Positions 16,239 to 22,194 of a DNA stretch of 22,304 bases are shown here, in pieces. How positions within the stretch are numbered: position 1 is the stretch's first letter; each line of letters begins with the position of its first letter. Location: positions 1 to 22,304 of the forward strand of contig JAVJUS010000082.1 in the NCBI GenBank assembly GCA_040220455.1, written 5' to 3'. Origin of the DNA: JAVJUS01 sp040220455 (GTDB taxonomy: Bacteria; Pseudomonadota; Alphaproteobacteria; DSM-16000; Inquilinaceae). The notes under the pieces are model-generated. The model was not told the DNA's origin and ran no database searches. It saw only the letters and a list, made by a program, of their open reading frames with translations. The position numbers and the translations under genes are program-made.

Positions 16239-16796
16239 ATGAGGCTCGGAAAGACCGAGAAATCGGCTTCGCAAGCACAAATTGCGGATGACGGTGCCCT
16301 GGTGGATGGCGCCGACTGGATCAAGTTCGACCGCATCGGCAGTGAAGGCGCGCACCGCCAATCCTGCGACCCTCGATACCGGGCCCTTCTCGATACCTAC
16401 CAAGAGGACCCCTTTTCGTTGTCCGAGCCGGAGACGCTATTGTCGCTCGGCATGAGCGGACGGGTCGGGCGTCTCCGGCTCCTTCCGGGCGATGGCGGGA
16501 CCTTTCCCGGCCAACGCTTTGCCTTCGTACGGTGTCCCGACCCGCTTGCCCCGCTGACCCGGCCGATCGGCGCCCGCGCGCTCGCCCGGGCCGTGGTCCA
16601 GCCGGCACTGATCGGACGGCCGAGCCATTTCCTGGTCACCGGCGAGTTGGAGGGCGAGCCCGCCTACCTCGCCCTGTCGGTTCTGCCGCTACGCCCGCAG
16701 GAGGGCCAGATCCGCGAGCTTCTTCTCCCCTTTCAGTGCAAGCTCGTCGATATCCCGTCGCGACTGCGCCAGGAATTCTTCGCGCGACATTTCTAG
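16239..16796 (+). CDS. Hypothetical protein, possibly PAS-like
   Basis: 185 residues, no signal peptide or membrane segment, so cytoplasmic. A strong ribosome site (GAGGAGGCGGGG) precedes the ATG directly. I do not recognise the family with confidence. The central GRVGRLRLLPGDGG... through ...AYLALSVLPLRPQEGQIRELLLPFQ, a beta strand ending in a LPL/LPF pair, resembles the end of PAS_5-type sensory domains common in Rhodospirillales, but the key features are weak. Its last 108 bases overlap tail-to-tail with the minus-strand gene at 16689-17465. Together with the PAS gene at 17711 it may be part of a small signalling group. The alternative is a lineage-specific protein of no known class. Confidence 0.7.
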   Translation: MRLGKTEKSASQAQIADDGALVDGADWIKFDRIGSEGAHRQSCDPRYRALLDTYQEDPFSLSEPETLLSLGMSGRVGRLRLLPGDGGTFPGQRFAFVRCPDPLAPLTRPIGARALARAVVQPALIGRPSHFLVTGELEGEPAYLALSVLPLRPQEGQIRELLLPFQCKLVDIPSRLRQEFFARHF

Positions 16797-17465
16797 GTAG
16801 TGGACCGGGCGGTCGTCGACGCGCGCCGCCAGGTTCAGCGCGTTGAGGATCTTGTGCACGCGCGTGAACTGGAACATCGGGATGGTCGCGTCGGCGCCCG
16901 GCGGGTAGAAGCACAGCCCCGTGTGATGATCGACGCGGAACGACACCTCGGCCAGCAACCGCGCCATGCGCGTCGTCATCAGCCCGACCCGCGCGCCGCG
17001 CAGGGCCGGATCGACCACGGTCCCGCCGGAATAGCCGATCAACCCCGACAGGTCCGGATAGTCGCCCGGCCGGATCAACGGCAGGGGCCGATGCTCCGGC
17101 GCGCGCTTGGAATAGTAGATCTCGCCGCTCTCGATGACGTCCAGGAAGCTCGATGTCCGCCACACCCTGAGCGTGTTGCCGGCGACAAACGTCCCCGAGG
17201 CCGTCCGCTCGATGACGATCGACAGGGTGTTCGTCTCGTCGACGTCGGACTTGGTGGGATCGAAGCAGGGATTGACCCAGTGACCCTCGCGTTCGACGAC
17301 ACGCAGCCAAGCCTCGCAGCCCGGCTCGATGGTCAGGGTCCAGCCCTCCGCCTCGCAGATCGCCGTGAACCAGTCCAGAACGGCCTGCGGCGCGCTCTCC
17401 GTGCGCGGATCGAGCCTCGGCTCCGCCCCGCGGGCCTCGACCGTCTCGTATGCCAGCTCCGCCAT
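16689..17465 (-). CDS. Uncharacterised protein with GNAT-like acetyl-CoA-binding motif
   Basis: 258 residues, cytoplasmic, not recognised as a named family. The segment SGGTVVDPALRGARVGLMTT (about 146-165) has the V-x-P-x-x-R-G-x-x-V/I-G pattern of GNAT motif A. It is preceded by alternating strands (LSIVIERTASGTFVAGNTLR) like GNAT beta2-beta3, so a GNAT-like acyltransferase fold is plausible but unproven. The C-terminus (EEFLAQSRRDIDELALKGEKKLADL) is a charged helix. The ATG at 17465 has GGGGGAGG six bases upstream and a good promoter further up (17498-17525). Its 3' end overlaps the convergent gene by 108 bases. The PAS_5-type gene lies upstream in the same direction, 245 bases away. Confidence 0.75.
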   Translation of the reverse strand: MAELAYETVEARGAEPRLDPRTESAPQAVLDWFTAICEAEGWTLTIEPGCEAWLRVVEREGHWVNPCFDPTKSDVDETNTLSIVIERTASGTFVAGNTLRVWRTSSFLDVIESGEIYYSKRAPEHRPLPLIRPGDYPDLSGLIGYSGGTVVDPALRGARVGLMTTRMARLLAEVSFRVDHHTGLCFYPPGADATIPMFQFTRVHKILNALNLAARVDDRPVHYLEMSREEFLAQSRRDIDELALKGEKKLADLALLRA

Positions 17466-17497
17466 GATCCGCCTCCCCCGATACGGCTTATCGGAAG

Positions 17498-17530
17498 AGT
17501 ATATCTCTTTGGTAACATCTGTTAACCAAA
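17498..17530 (-). promoter_or_regulatory. Promoter embedded in a hairpin, driving the GNAT-like gene
   Basis: On the minus strand TTAACA (17525-17520, 5/6 of -35 consensus) and TATACT (17503-17498, 5/6 of -10) are separated by 16 bases. A dyad at 17508-17530 (TTTGGT-AAC, loop ATCT, GTT-A-ACCAAA; nine pairs with one bulged A) covers the -35 and most of the spacer, as an operator would. The transcript would start about 26 bases before the ATG at 17465. The patch is far more AT-rich than the genes around it. Confidence 0.6.
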
Positions 17531-17710
17531 ATTAATCCGATGCATCCGCCGACTCCTTCTCGCCGACTCGGCGATGGCGCGCGCGCGAAAGAAACGCGCA
17601 TTAGCCGACGAGATGGGGTCGGCAAATCGCGAGCGTGCACGATTTGCCCGCGATCTACCCGAGAGGCACGGCAAGAGGGAGCGCAGGGAAGTGTCCGCGA
17701 ACCGGCGGGT

Positions 17711-18214
17711 TCAATCGATATAGCCGATGGCGCCCGCCACCCAACCGATCGTGCCGTCATTGGCGGCCAGCGGGGCCAGCGAGCACTGGTACTGGATGAA
17801 CTCCCGGTTCTCCCGGGCATAGCTGCCGGAGAAGAACAGGATGTCGCGGCGGCGGACCGGTTCGCGATAGCGCTCGAGCATGAACTCCGCCTCGCTGTGC
17901 ATGTACTGGCTGACGGTCATGCCGCGCACGTTGCGGCCGTAGCGGTCGACGACCTCCTGGCCCAGCACCTTGGTCAGGAAGTCCTTCCCGCCGTCGACGA
18001 GCTGGTAGACCATCAGGTTCGACGCCAGCCGCGGGATGCCGATGATCGGGTCGAAATCCTTCCACAGGGGCACGTCGTCGCCGGTCTTGAGCGAGCGCCA
18101 GTATTCCGCGAAGGCCAACGGCACGGGGTGATCGATGCCGTCCTCCGCAACGATCTCGTTGCGGCGGGACACCATCCTCACATCGTCGTCGTTCAGCGCG
18201 TGGTAAACGATCAT
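17711..18214 (-). CDS. PAS domain protein (PAS_5-type)
   Basis: 167-residue stand-alone sensory domain. The pattern PLAFAEYWRSLKTGDDVPLWKDFDPIIGIPRLASNLMVYQLVD (residues about 32-74, split here into strand, W-x-DFDP loop and strand) and the later VLGQEVVDRYGRNVRGMTV are the hallmark of the PAS_5 family, many members of which occur as short single-domain proteins in Rhodospirillales and relatives. No output domain, signal peptide or membrane segment is present, so it must act through a partner or as a ligand-binding protein. ATG 18214 follows a weak AGG-type ribosome site. The upstream region is AT-rich and carries a 12-base motif shared with the GNAT-like gene promoter. Ligand and partner are unknown. 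Confidence 0.85.
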   Translation of the reverse strand: MIVYHALNDDDVRMVSRRNEIVAEDGIDHPVPLAFAEYWRSLKTGDDVPLWKDFDPIIGIPRLASNLMVYQLVDGGKDFLTKVLGQEVVDRYGRNVRGMTVSQYMHSEAEFMLERYREPVRRRDILFFSGSYARENREFIQYQCSLAPLAANDGTIGWVAGAIGYID

Positions 18215-18278
18215 CCAGGCCTACCTGTCGCGGACCGCTCCGCTAGCATCCTATGATTACGTAAATAACATATTACTC

Positions 18279-18295
18279 GAAGCATTTTTTGCTTC
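18279..18295. repeat. AT-rich hairpin upstream of the PAS gene
   Basis: GAAGCA (18279-18284), TTTTT loop, TGCTTC (18290-18295) make a perfect six-pair stem. It lies about 65 bases upstream of the PAS gene start, in an AT-rich island (about 18250-18330). It may be an operator or a leftover terminator; no T-run follows the stem on either strand. Confidence 0.4.
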
Positions 18296-18303
18296 ATTTC
18301 TAA

Positions 18304-18315
18304 GTAACATCCGTT
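18304..18315 (-). promoter_or_regulatory. Motif GTAACATCCGTT, shared with the GNAT-like gene promoter
   Basis: On the minus strand this reads AACGGATGTTAC, matching the AACAGATGTTAC at 17523-17512 at 11 of 12 positions. It lies about 90 bases upstream of the PAS gene start. No other copy was noticed in the window. A common regulator of the two genes is possible. Confidence 0.4.
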
Positions 18316-18340
18316 CGCATTCTTGCGCCATAGGGCTGTG

Positions 18341-18372
18341 GGCCGGCGGGCGACGACGGCGACCCGCCGGCC
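18341..18372 (-). terminator. GC-rich hairpin just after mscL, possible terminator
   Basis: GGCCGGCGGG (18341-18350) and CCCGCCGGCC (18363-18372) are perfect 10-base arms around a 12-base loop, beginning six bases after the mscL stop (18378). There is no T-run on the minus strand, so it would be an atypical or assisted terminator. Confidence 0.5.
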
Positions 18373-18377
18373 TCGCC

Positions 18378-18791
18378 TCAGCGCCGCAGGAGATCGCGGA
18401 TTTCCTCCAACAGCTCTTCCGATCGCGACGGCGCCGGCGGCGTCGACGGCGCCTCGGCTTCCTCGCGTTTCAGGCGATTGACCTGGCGCACGAGGAGGAA
18501 GATGACGAAGGCGACGATGAGGAAATTCACGACCGCATTGACGAACAGGCCGTAATTCATCGTCGCCGCACCGGCCTCCTGCGCCGCGGCAAGGCTGTCG
18601 TAGCTTTCGCCCGACAATTCAATGAAGTAGTTCGAGAAGTCGATGCCGCCAAGGATCGCGCCGACCGGCGGCATCAGGATGTCGTTGACCAGCGACGTGA
18701 CAATGGCGGTGAAAGCGGCGCCGATGATGATGCCCACCGCCATGTCCATGACATTGCCCCGGGCGATGAAGGTCCGGAATTCCGCGAACAT
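18378..18791 (-). CDS. mscL: Large-conductance mechanosensitive channel MscL
   Basis: Pentameric inner-membrane channel that opens under membrane tension to release solutes after osmotic downshock. 137 residues, normal length. MFAEFRTFIARGNVMDMAVGIIIGAAFTAIV, split as the N-terminal amphipathic helix (1-12) and TM1 (about 14-42), then a periplasmic loop (about 43-74), TM2 (NYGLFVNAVVNFLIVAFVIFLLV, about 79-101) and a charged C-terminal bundle helix ending EELLEEIRDLLRR. All are typical. GGGGGAG lies ten bases before the ATG. It stands alone, upstream of the PAS gene in the same direction but separated by a GC-rich hairpin. Confidence 0.97.
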   Translation of the reverse strand: MFAEFRTFIARGNVMDMAVGIIIGAAFTAIVTSLVNDILMPPVGAILGGIDFSNYFIELSGESYDSLAAAQEAGAATMNYGLFVNAVVNFLIVAFVIFLLVRQVNRLKREEAEAPSTPPAPSRSEELLEEIRDLLRR

Positions 18792-18876
18792 GATCTCGTC
18801 TCCCCCTTCTTGTCGGCCGACCGGAAACCCGCCCGTTCTTCGCGGGCGGTCCGCGGCGGTGACAGTCTACAGCGAC

Positions 18877-18921
18877 CCGCGTCGGGGCGGGCACGCCGCG
18901 TCGGGGCGGGCATGCCGCGTC
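18877..18921. repeat. Tandem repeat of a 19-base unit
   Basis: CCGCGTCGGGGCGGGCAYG occurs twice head-to-tail (18877-18895 and 18896-18914, one mismatch), followed by a partial third copy CCGCGTC. It lies in the 282-base gap between mscL and the helix-hairpin-helix gene. No gene is seen in the gap; it may hold the mscL promoter. Confidence 0.7.
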
Positions 18922-19073
18922 ACGCCGGCCGGCGCCTTGGACGGCGCGACGACCTCGGGTTATCCTGGTGCTCGGCGGCGGCTTGCGCGCCCCGCCCGGA
19001 AATTCGAGAGACGGAGCCCCGAGCACCCGCCGCCGCGGGTCCGAGAGGGCTCCCGGCGAGCAGGGGTACGGCG

Positions 19074-19556
19074 ATGATGTTCGGTGGATTCTCGGCCCTC
19101 CTGATCCTGTTCATCGGGCTGCTGGTCGGCTTCGTCGGCGGCTGGTGGTGGCGCGGCCGGGACGGCGCGGTCGCACCGGGCAGCACTTCGCGAGAGGGCC
19201 AAGCCCCGGCGTCGCGACCGGCCCCGGCGCCCTCATCCGCCCCGGCCGCGTCTCCGCCCCCCGCCCCGGCCGCGAAACCCGCGCCGGCGCCCGCACCTGC
19301 GTCCGGCGACGGGCATCGCCCGCCGGCGCTCGCCGCCGCCGAGGGCAAGGCCGATGATCTCAAGCGGATCTCGGGCATCGGGCCGAAGCTGGAGAAGACC
19401 CTCAACGATCTGGGCATCTTCCATTTCCGCCAGATCGCCACGCTGGAGCCGGCCGAGGTCGCCTGGCTCGACACGCATCTGAGCTTCCCCGGCCGCATCG
19501 AGCGGGAGGACTGGATCGGCCAGGCCCGCCGTCTGGCGACGGATAGCGGCGGCTGA
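19074..19556 (+). CDS. Membrane-anchored helix-hairpin-helix domain protein (H3TH-like)
   Basis: 160 residues. One N-terminal membrane segment (FSALLILFIGLLVGFVGGWWW, about 6-26) is followed by a long Pro/Ala-rich linker (about 35-95) and a C-terminal helix-hairpin-helix-type domain with LKRISGIGPKLEKTLNDLGI (about 100-119) and the LSFPGRIEREDWIGQARRLA tail. This domain resembles the predicted 5'-nuclease-like H3TH proteins (COG3743) also found attached to ribosomal protein L21 or NADH dehydrogenase chains in alphaproteobacteria. DNA binding and function are unproven. The ATG at 19074 has GGGG about ten bases upstream. It is followed by a repeat-rich intergenic region and stands alone. Confidence 0.85.
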   Translation: MMFGGFSALLILFIGLLVGFVGGWWWRGRDGAVAPGSTSREGQAPASRPAPAPSSAPAASPPPAPAAKPAPAPAPASGDGHRPPALAAAEGKADDLKRISGIGPKLEKTLNDLGIFHFRQIATLEPAEVAWLDTHLSFPGRIEREDWIGQARRLATDSGG

Positions 19557-19571
19557 GGCCGTCGCCTCGCC

Positions 19572-19654
19572 GCTCGGCAGAGCGGCAGCGATGCCGACAC
19601 GCCGGGGGCCGGGCCACGCGCGTCGGGATCGCTTCGCGCTCTCAAGACCTACGG
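19572..19654. repeat. Palindromic repeat family, copy A
   Basis: About 83 bases. The left part contains TCGGCA (19574-19579) ... TGCCGA (19592-19597). The right part (about 19621-19654) ends CGCTTCGCGCTCTCAAGACC, and its complement resembles the left part. The whole reads as a near-inverted repeat. Copy B has the same design, so this is a dispersed intergenic element rather than chance. Confidence 0.65.
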
Positions 19655-19678
19655 TATGCCTTTGTGATTTCTTTCATT

Positions 19679-19796
19679 CGTCATCCCCGCGAAAGCGGGG
19701 ATCCATGAGCACCGGCTCGGAAAAGCATTGCTGAGTAAGGCATATCCTGAGATTACTACATCCGGCCGCTGGATCCCCGCTTTCGCGGGGATGACG
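19679..19796. repeat. REPIN-like inverted repeat with GAAA-loop hairpins
   Basis: The 27-base arms at 19679-19705 and 19770-19796 are perfect inverted copies around a 64-base centre. Each arm is itself a hairpin: ATCCCCGC, loop GAAA, GCGGGGAT (8-pair stem), ending CGTC outside and CA inside. This is the layout of a REP doublet (REPIN) mobilised by a RAYT transposase elsewhere in the genome; no RAYT gene is in the window. On both strands it could also stop transcription. Confidence 0.8.
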
Positions 19797-19860
19797 GTAG
19801 GGCGAGGTTACGAAAGGTCATGATGTCACGGACAGGTGGTCGGATCGCGGCCGGCGCGTC

Positions 19861-19940
19861 GTAGGTCGGCAGAGCGAAGCGATGCCGACCACCCGCCGCC
19901 AGGACCCGTCAGGATCGCTCGCGCTCTCCCGACCTATAGG
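19861..19940. repeat. Palindromic repeat family, copy B
   Basis: 80 bases with near-perfect inverted ends. The left end is GTAGGTCGGCAGAGCG, and the complement of the right end reads ATAGGTCGGGAGAGCG. The left half has its own stem GGTCGGCA (19864-19871) and TGCCGACC (19883-19890). It shares the internal order of copy A, 64 bases after the REPIN-like element. I recognise this as a common type of intergenic repeat in alphaproteobacteria but cannot name a family. Confidence 0.7.
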
Positions 19941-19947
19941 CCTCCGC

Positions 19948-19978
19948 AGCTCGGCGGAGCGGCGGCGACGCCGACACG
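19948..19978. repeat. Palindromic repeat family, copy C (left half only)
   Basis: AGCTCGGCGGAGCG, then TCGGCG (19951-19956) pairing with CGCCGA (19969-19974). It resembles the left halves of copies A and B with several changes and no matching right half, so it looks like a degenerate or truncated copy. Confidence 0.5.
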
Positions 19979-20070
19979 CCCGCGCACCGGCGCGAACCCG
20001 AATGCTGGACAGGGCGCGCGCCACGCGCGACGCTCGGCCCGGGGAACGCCGGGCCGGGGGGAAGAGCCGG

Positions 20071-20586
20071 ATGCTGCTGGACACGCCGCTCTATGCCGGG
20101 CTGACGCTCGACACGCTGCTGTTGCGCCTGGGCGCTGCCGCGCTCGGCGGCATGATCATCGGACTCGACCGGGAGATCCTGGGCAAGGCGGCCGGCCTGC
20201 GCACCATGATGCTGGTCTCGCTGGCGGCCGCGGTCTTCACCATCCTGACCCTGGGCCTCGCCGCCGATCCGGGGGGCACGGATACGCGCATCCGCGCCGA
20301 CCCCATCCGCGTCGTCGAGGCCGTGGTGACCGGCGTGGCGTTCCTTGGCGCCGGCAGCATCATCCAGGCCCGCGGCGCCGTGCGCGGCCTGACGACGGGC
20401 GCGGGCATCTGGATGGTGGGCGCGATCGGCACCGCCTGCGGGGCGGGGCTGTACGTTCTCGCGGGCCTCGCCACCGTCATGGCCGCCACGATCATGTCCG
20501 GGCTGGGCCTCGTCGAGCGCCGGATCCGGCGGCACCGCCCCCGGCCGACGGAAGCCGGCGGCGACGTGGACGCGCCGGAGACCTGA
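20071..20586 (+). CDS. MgtC/SapB family membrane protein
   Basis: Inner-membrane protein of 171 residues related to the N-terminal domain of MgtC, a family linked to low-Mg2+ survival and membrane-energetics control. About four to five hydrophobic segments. Family motifs are LRLGAAALGGMIIGLDRE (about 18-35), GLRTMMLVSLAAA (about 41-53), VVTGVAFLGAGSII (about 86-99) and VRGLTTGAGIWMVGAIGTAC (about 104-123). ATG 20071 lies after a GGGGGGAAGAG ribosome site and begins just before the first membrane helix. An upstream ATG at 19882 would read through the palindromic repeats and is rejected. It lacks the soluble C-terminal domain of the larger MgtC proteins, as is common. It has a 113-base gap to mmcB. 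Confidence 0.9.
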   Translation: MLLDTPLYAGLTLDTLLLRLGAAALGGMIIGLDREILGKAAGLRTMMLVSLAAAVFTILTLGLAADPGGTDTRIRADPIRVVEAVVTGVAFLGAGSIIQARGAVRGLTTGAGIWMVGAIGTACGAGLYVLAGLATVMAATIMSGLGLVERRIRRHRPRPTEAGGDVDAPET

Positions 20587-20602
20587 GCCCGCGCGGCGGG
20601 GA

Positions 20603-20631
20603 TTGGCAGCGGAGCCGGGAGCGGGTAATCT
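20603..20631 (+). promoter_or_regulatory. Predicted promoter of mmcB
   Basis: TTGGCA (20603-20608, 5/6 of -35 consensus), a 17-base spacer, then TAATCT (20626-20631, 3/6 of -10). Transcription would start near 20638, inside the proposed LexA box. The spacing is ideal but the -10 is weak. Confidence 0.45.
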
Positions 20632-20636
20632 CGGAC

Positions 20637-20651
20637 GAACGAAACGGAAAC
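20637..20651 (+). promoter_or_regulatory. Candidate LexA (SOS) operator of mmcB
   Basis: GAAC-GAAACGG-AAAC matches the alphaproteobacterial SOS box (GAAC-N7-GAAC, the complement of GTTC-N7-GTTC) at 7 of 8 fixed positions. It lies over the expected transcription start of mmcB. Caulobacter mmcB is known, as I recall, to be under LexA control, which supports the call. Confidence 0.6.
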
Positions 20652-20699
20652 ATTCCCACCCCGCCTCCCGGCTTCCCCGCTTCCGGAGCCCGCCGTCCC

Positions 20700-21248
20700 G
20701 TGACGCCCGACACGCCCTTCGACCCCTCCGCCGCCGGCTCTCCGGCGTTCGATCCGGTCAGTGGTCCGGGTGGTGATCCGAGGACCGATCCGACCGGCGC
20801 TCCCGGGGCCGGCGCGGAAAAGGCGTCGATCGACGGGGCGGCCGGCATCACCCGGGGCGTGCGCCGCGCCTTTTCCGCCGCGGGCATGGTCAGCGTCACC
20901 GAATTCTCCCTGAAGACCGGTCGCCGGGCCGACATCCTGGCGATCGATCCGAAAGGGCTGGTCACCATCGTGGAGGTCAAGAGCGGGCCGGCGGATTTCC
21001 GCGCCGACCGGAAATGGCCCGACTACGAGGCGTTCTGCGACCGGTTCTATTTCGCCGTCGGCCCCGACTTCCCGATCGAGCTGCTGCCCGAGGACAGGGG
21101 CCTGATCGTGGCCGATGCCTGGGACGCCATGGTCTTGCGCGAAGGGCCGGTGGCCGCCCTGCCCGCCCCCCGGCGCAAGGCCGTGCTGCTGCGCTTCGCC
21201 CATGCCGCAGCCGGCCGGCTGCATCGGATCGAGGATCCGCGCCTGTGA
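20700..21248 (+). CDS. mmcB: MmcB-family DNA repair protein (PD-(D/E)XK nuclease-like)
   Basis: Alphaproteobacterial protein involved in mitomycin C/DNA-damage repair in Caulobacter, with a PD-(D/E)XK nuclease-like fold. From GTG 20700 it is 182 residues. The conserved domain starts at about 48 (AGITRGVRRAFSAAGM). TEFSLKTGRRADILAID has the acidic Asp78, VEVKSG holds the E-x-K pair Glu92/Lys94, and DFRADRKWPDYEAFCDRFYF (99-118), LPEDRGLIVADAW and RRKAVLLRFAHAAAGRL are all family hallmarks. The first ~45 residues are Pro/Gly-rich and not conserved, and GGAG lies a rather long 13 bases before the GTG, so the exact start is uncertain. A candidate LexA box precedes the gene. It ends 13 bases from a convergent glycosyltransferase-like gene. 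Confidence 0.93.
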   Translation: MTPDTPFDPSAAGSPAFDPVSGPGGDPRTDPTGAPGAGAEKASIDGAAGITRGVRRAFSAAGMVSVTEFSLKTGRRADILAIDPKGLVTIVEVKSGPADFRADRKWPDYEAFCDRFYFAVGPDFPIELLPEDRGLIVADAWDAMVLREGPVAALPAPRRKAVLLRFAHAAAGRLHRIEDPRL

Positions 21249-21261
21249 GCGCGCGCGGCTC

Positions 21262-22194
21262 TCAGCTGTCGAAGTCGGGCGTGTCGAGATCGGGGTCGTA
21301 GCGCGGGGTCCGGTGGTACACGCCGCCACCCTTGACCGGAAAGGCCAGGGTGAGCGAGCGGTCGAGCCGCTCCGCCTTGAACTCGGTCAGATGCGCGACG
21401 GAGATCGGGCGATAGGGTGGCTGGGGCTCCAGCAGGCGGCGGACGTCGGGGTCCCACATCGGCAGGGCCTGCGCCATCAGCCAGTTGCAGGCCGCGGGCA
21501 GGATCCGGACGGCCGGCCCGTCGCGCCAGATCGCCAGGTTGAGGGCGATCTGGTCGCCGACGATGGCGCGCGCGTCCCAGAACCGCCGGGCATAGCCGGC
21601 CCAGGCCGCCCAGTGCGGGGCGCCTGCCGGCAGCGCCCAGACGCCGGTGTTTAGGATCGGCTTGTGAGCGATGGCGCGTGCCTCGGCCGGCGACAGGATG
21701 TGCCGCGCGTGCTTGTACATCCACATCTTCGGCGGCGCCGGCCGGTCGGCGATCCAGCGCAGCTTCACGCCCGGCGCGCCGTCGCCATAGGCGCGATCGA
21801 CCGTGGCGGCGATCGCCAGCGCGCCGTCCTCCCGCGCGGTGTCGATGGCGAGCGCCACGCCCTCCCAGTCGGCCACCCAGCAATCGGCGTCGATCCAGAG
21901 ATAGACGTCGTAGCCGGGGAAGATCTCCGGGATGAAGGGCGGCACGGCGAAGGCCTTGCGCCGGTCGGGCTGGCCCCTCAGGAAGTCCCTGTCCTCCGGC
22001 CAGTCCGGCTCGACATGCCGCTCGACCAGGTCGGGCAGGCGCGCGCGGCGCTCCTCCGACAGCCCGACATGGAAGACGCAGACATCCACGTCCGCCGCGC
22101 CCGGAAAGCGGCGGAAGGAGCGGACCATCTCCTCCATCAGCGGGAAATAGCCGTCGTCGGTGAAGGTGACGAGGGCGACGGACCTGTCGGGCAT
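21262..22194 (-). CDS. GT-A-fold glycosyltransferase-like protein
   Basis: 310 residues, no signal peptide or membrane helix. SVALVTFTDDGYFPLMEEMVRSFR opens a nucleotide-sugar-binding fold (residues 5-28, split as strand and helix). VYLWIDADCWV (97-107) contains the DXD metal site at Asp102-Ala-Asp104. KPILNTGVWAL (about 178-188) and the later GDQIALNLAIW match the acceptor and second-half motifs of GT8-like transferases. A later His (GGGVYHRTP) could be the third metal ligand. Substrate unknown; similar proteins in alphaproteobacteria are mostly annotated as hypothetical. ATG 22194 has only a weak ribosome site. It is convergent with mmcB, with a 13-base gap, and the 110 bases beyond its start show nothing further. 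Confidence 0.8.
   Translation of the reverse strand: MPDRSVALVTFTDDGYFPLMEEMVRSFRRFPGAADVDVCVFHVGLSEERRARLPDLVERHVEPDWPEDRDFLRGQPDRRKAFAVPPFIPEIFPGYDVYLWIDADCWVADWEGVALAIDTAREDGALAIAATVDRAYGDGAPGVKLRWIADRPAPPKMWMYKHARHILSPAEARAIAHKPILNTGVWALPAGAPHWAAWAGYARRFWDARAIVGDQIALNLAIWRDGPAVRILPAACNWLMAQALPMWDPDVRRLLEPQPPYRPISVAHLTEFKAERLDRSLTLAFPVKGGGVYHRTPRYDPDLDTPDFDS

Larger units (their letters stand above)
19557..20070. other. 514-base intergenic region packed with palindromic repeats
   Basis: No gene is supported here. It holds three copies of one GC-rich hairpin element (A, B, C) and a REPIN-like inverted repeat between A and B, listed separately. The last ~90 bases (19980-20070) lead into mgtC and show no further structure apart from a purine-rich ribosome site. 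Confidence 0.7.

Noticed and set aside
19882..20070. Upstream ATG for the MgtC-like gene
   Set aside because: The added 63 residues translate palindromic repeat DNA and are Arg-rich without family match.
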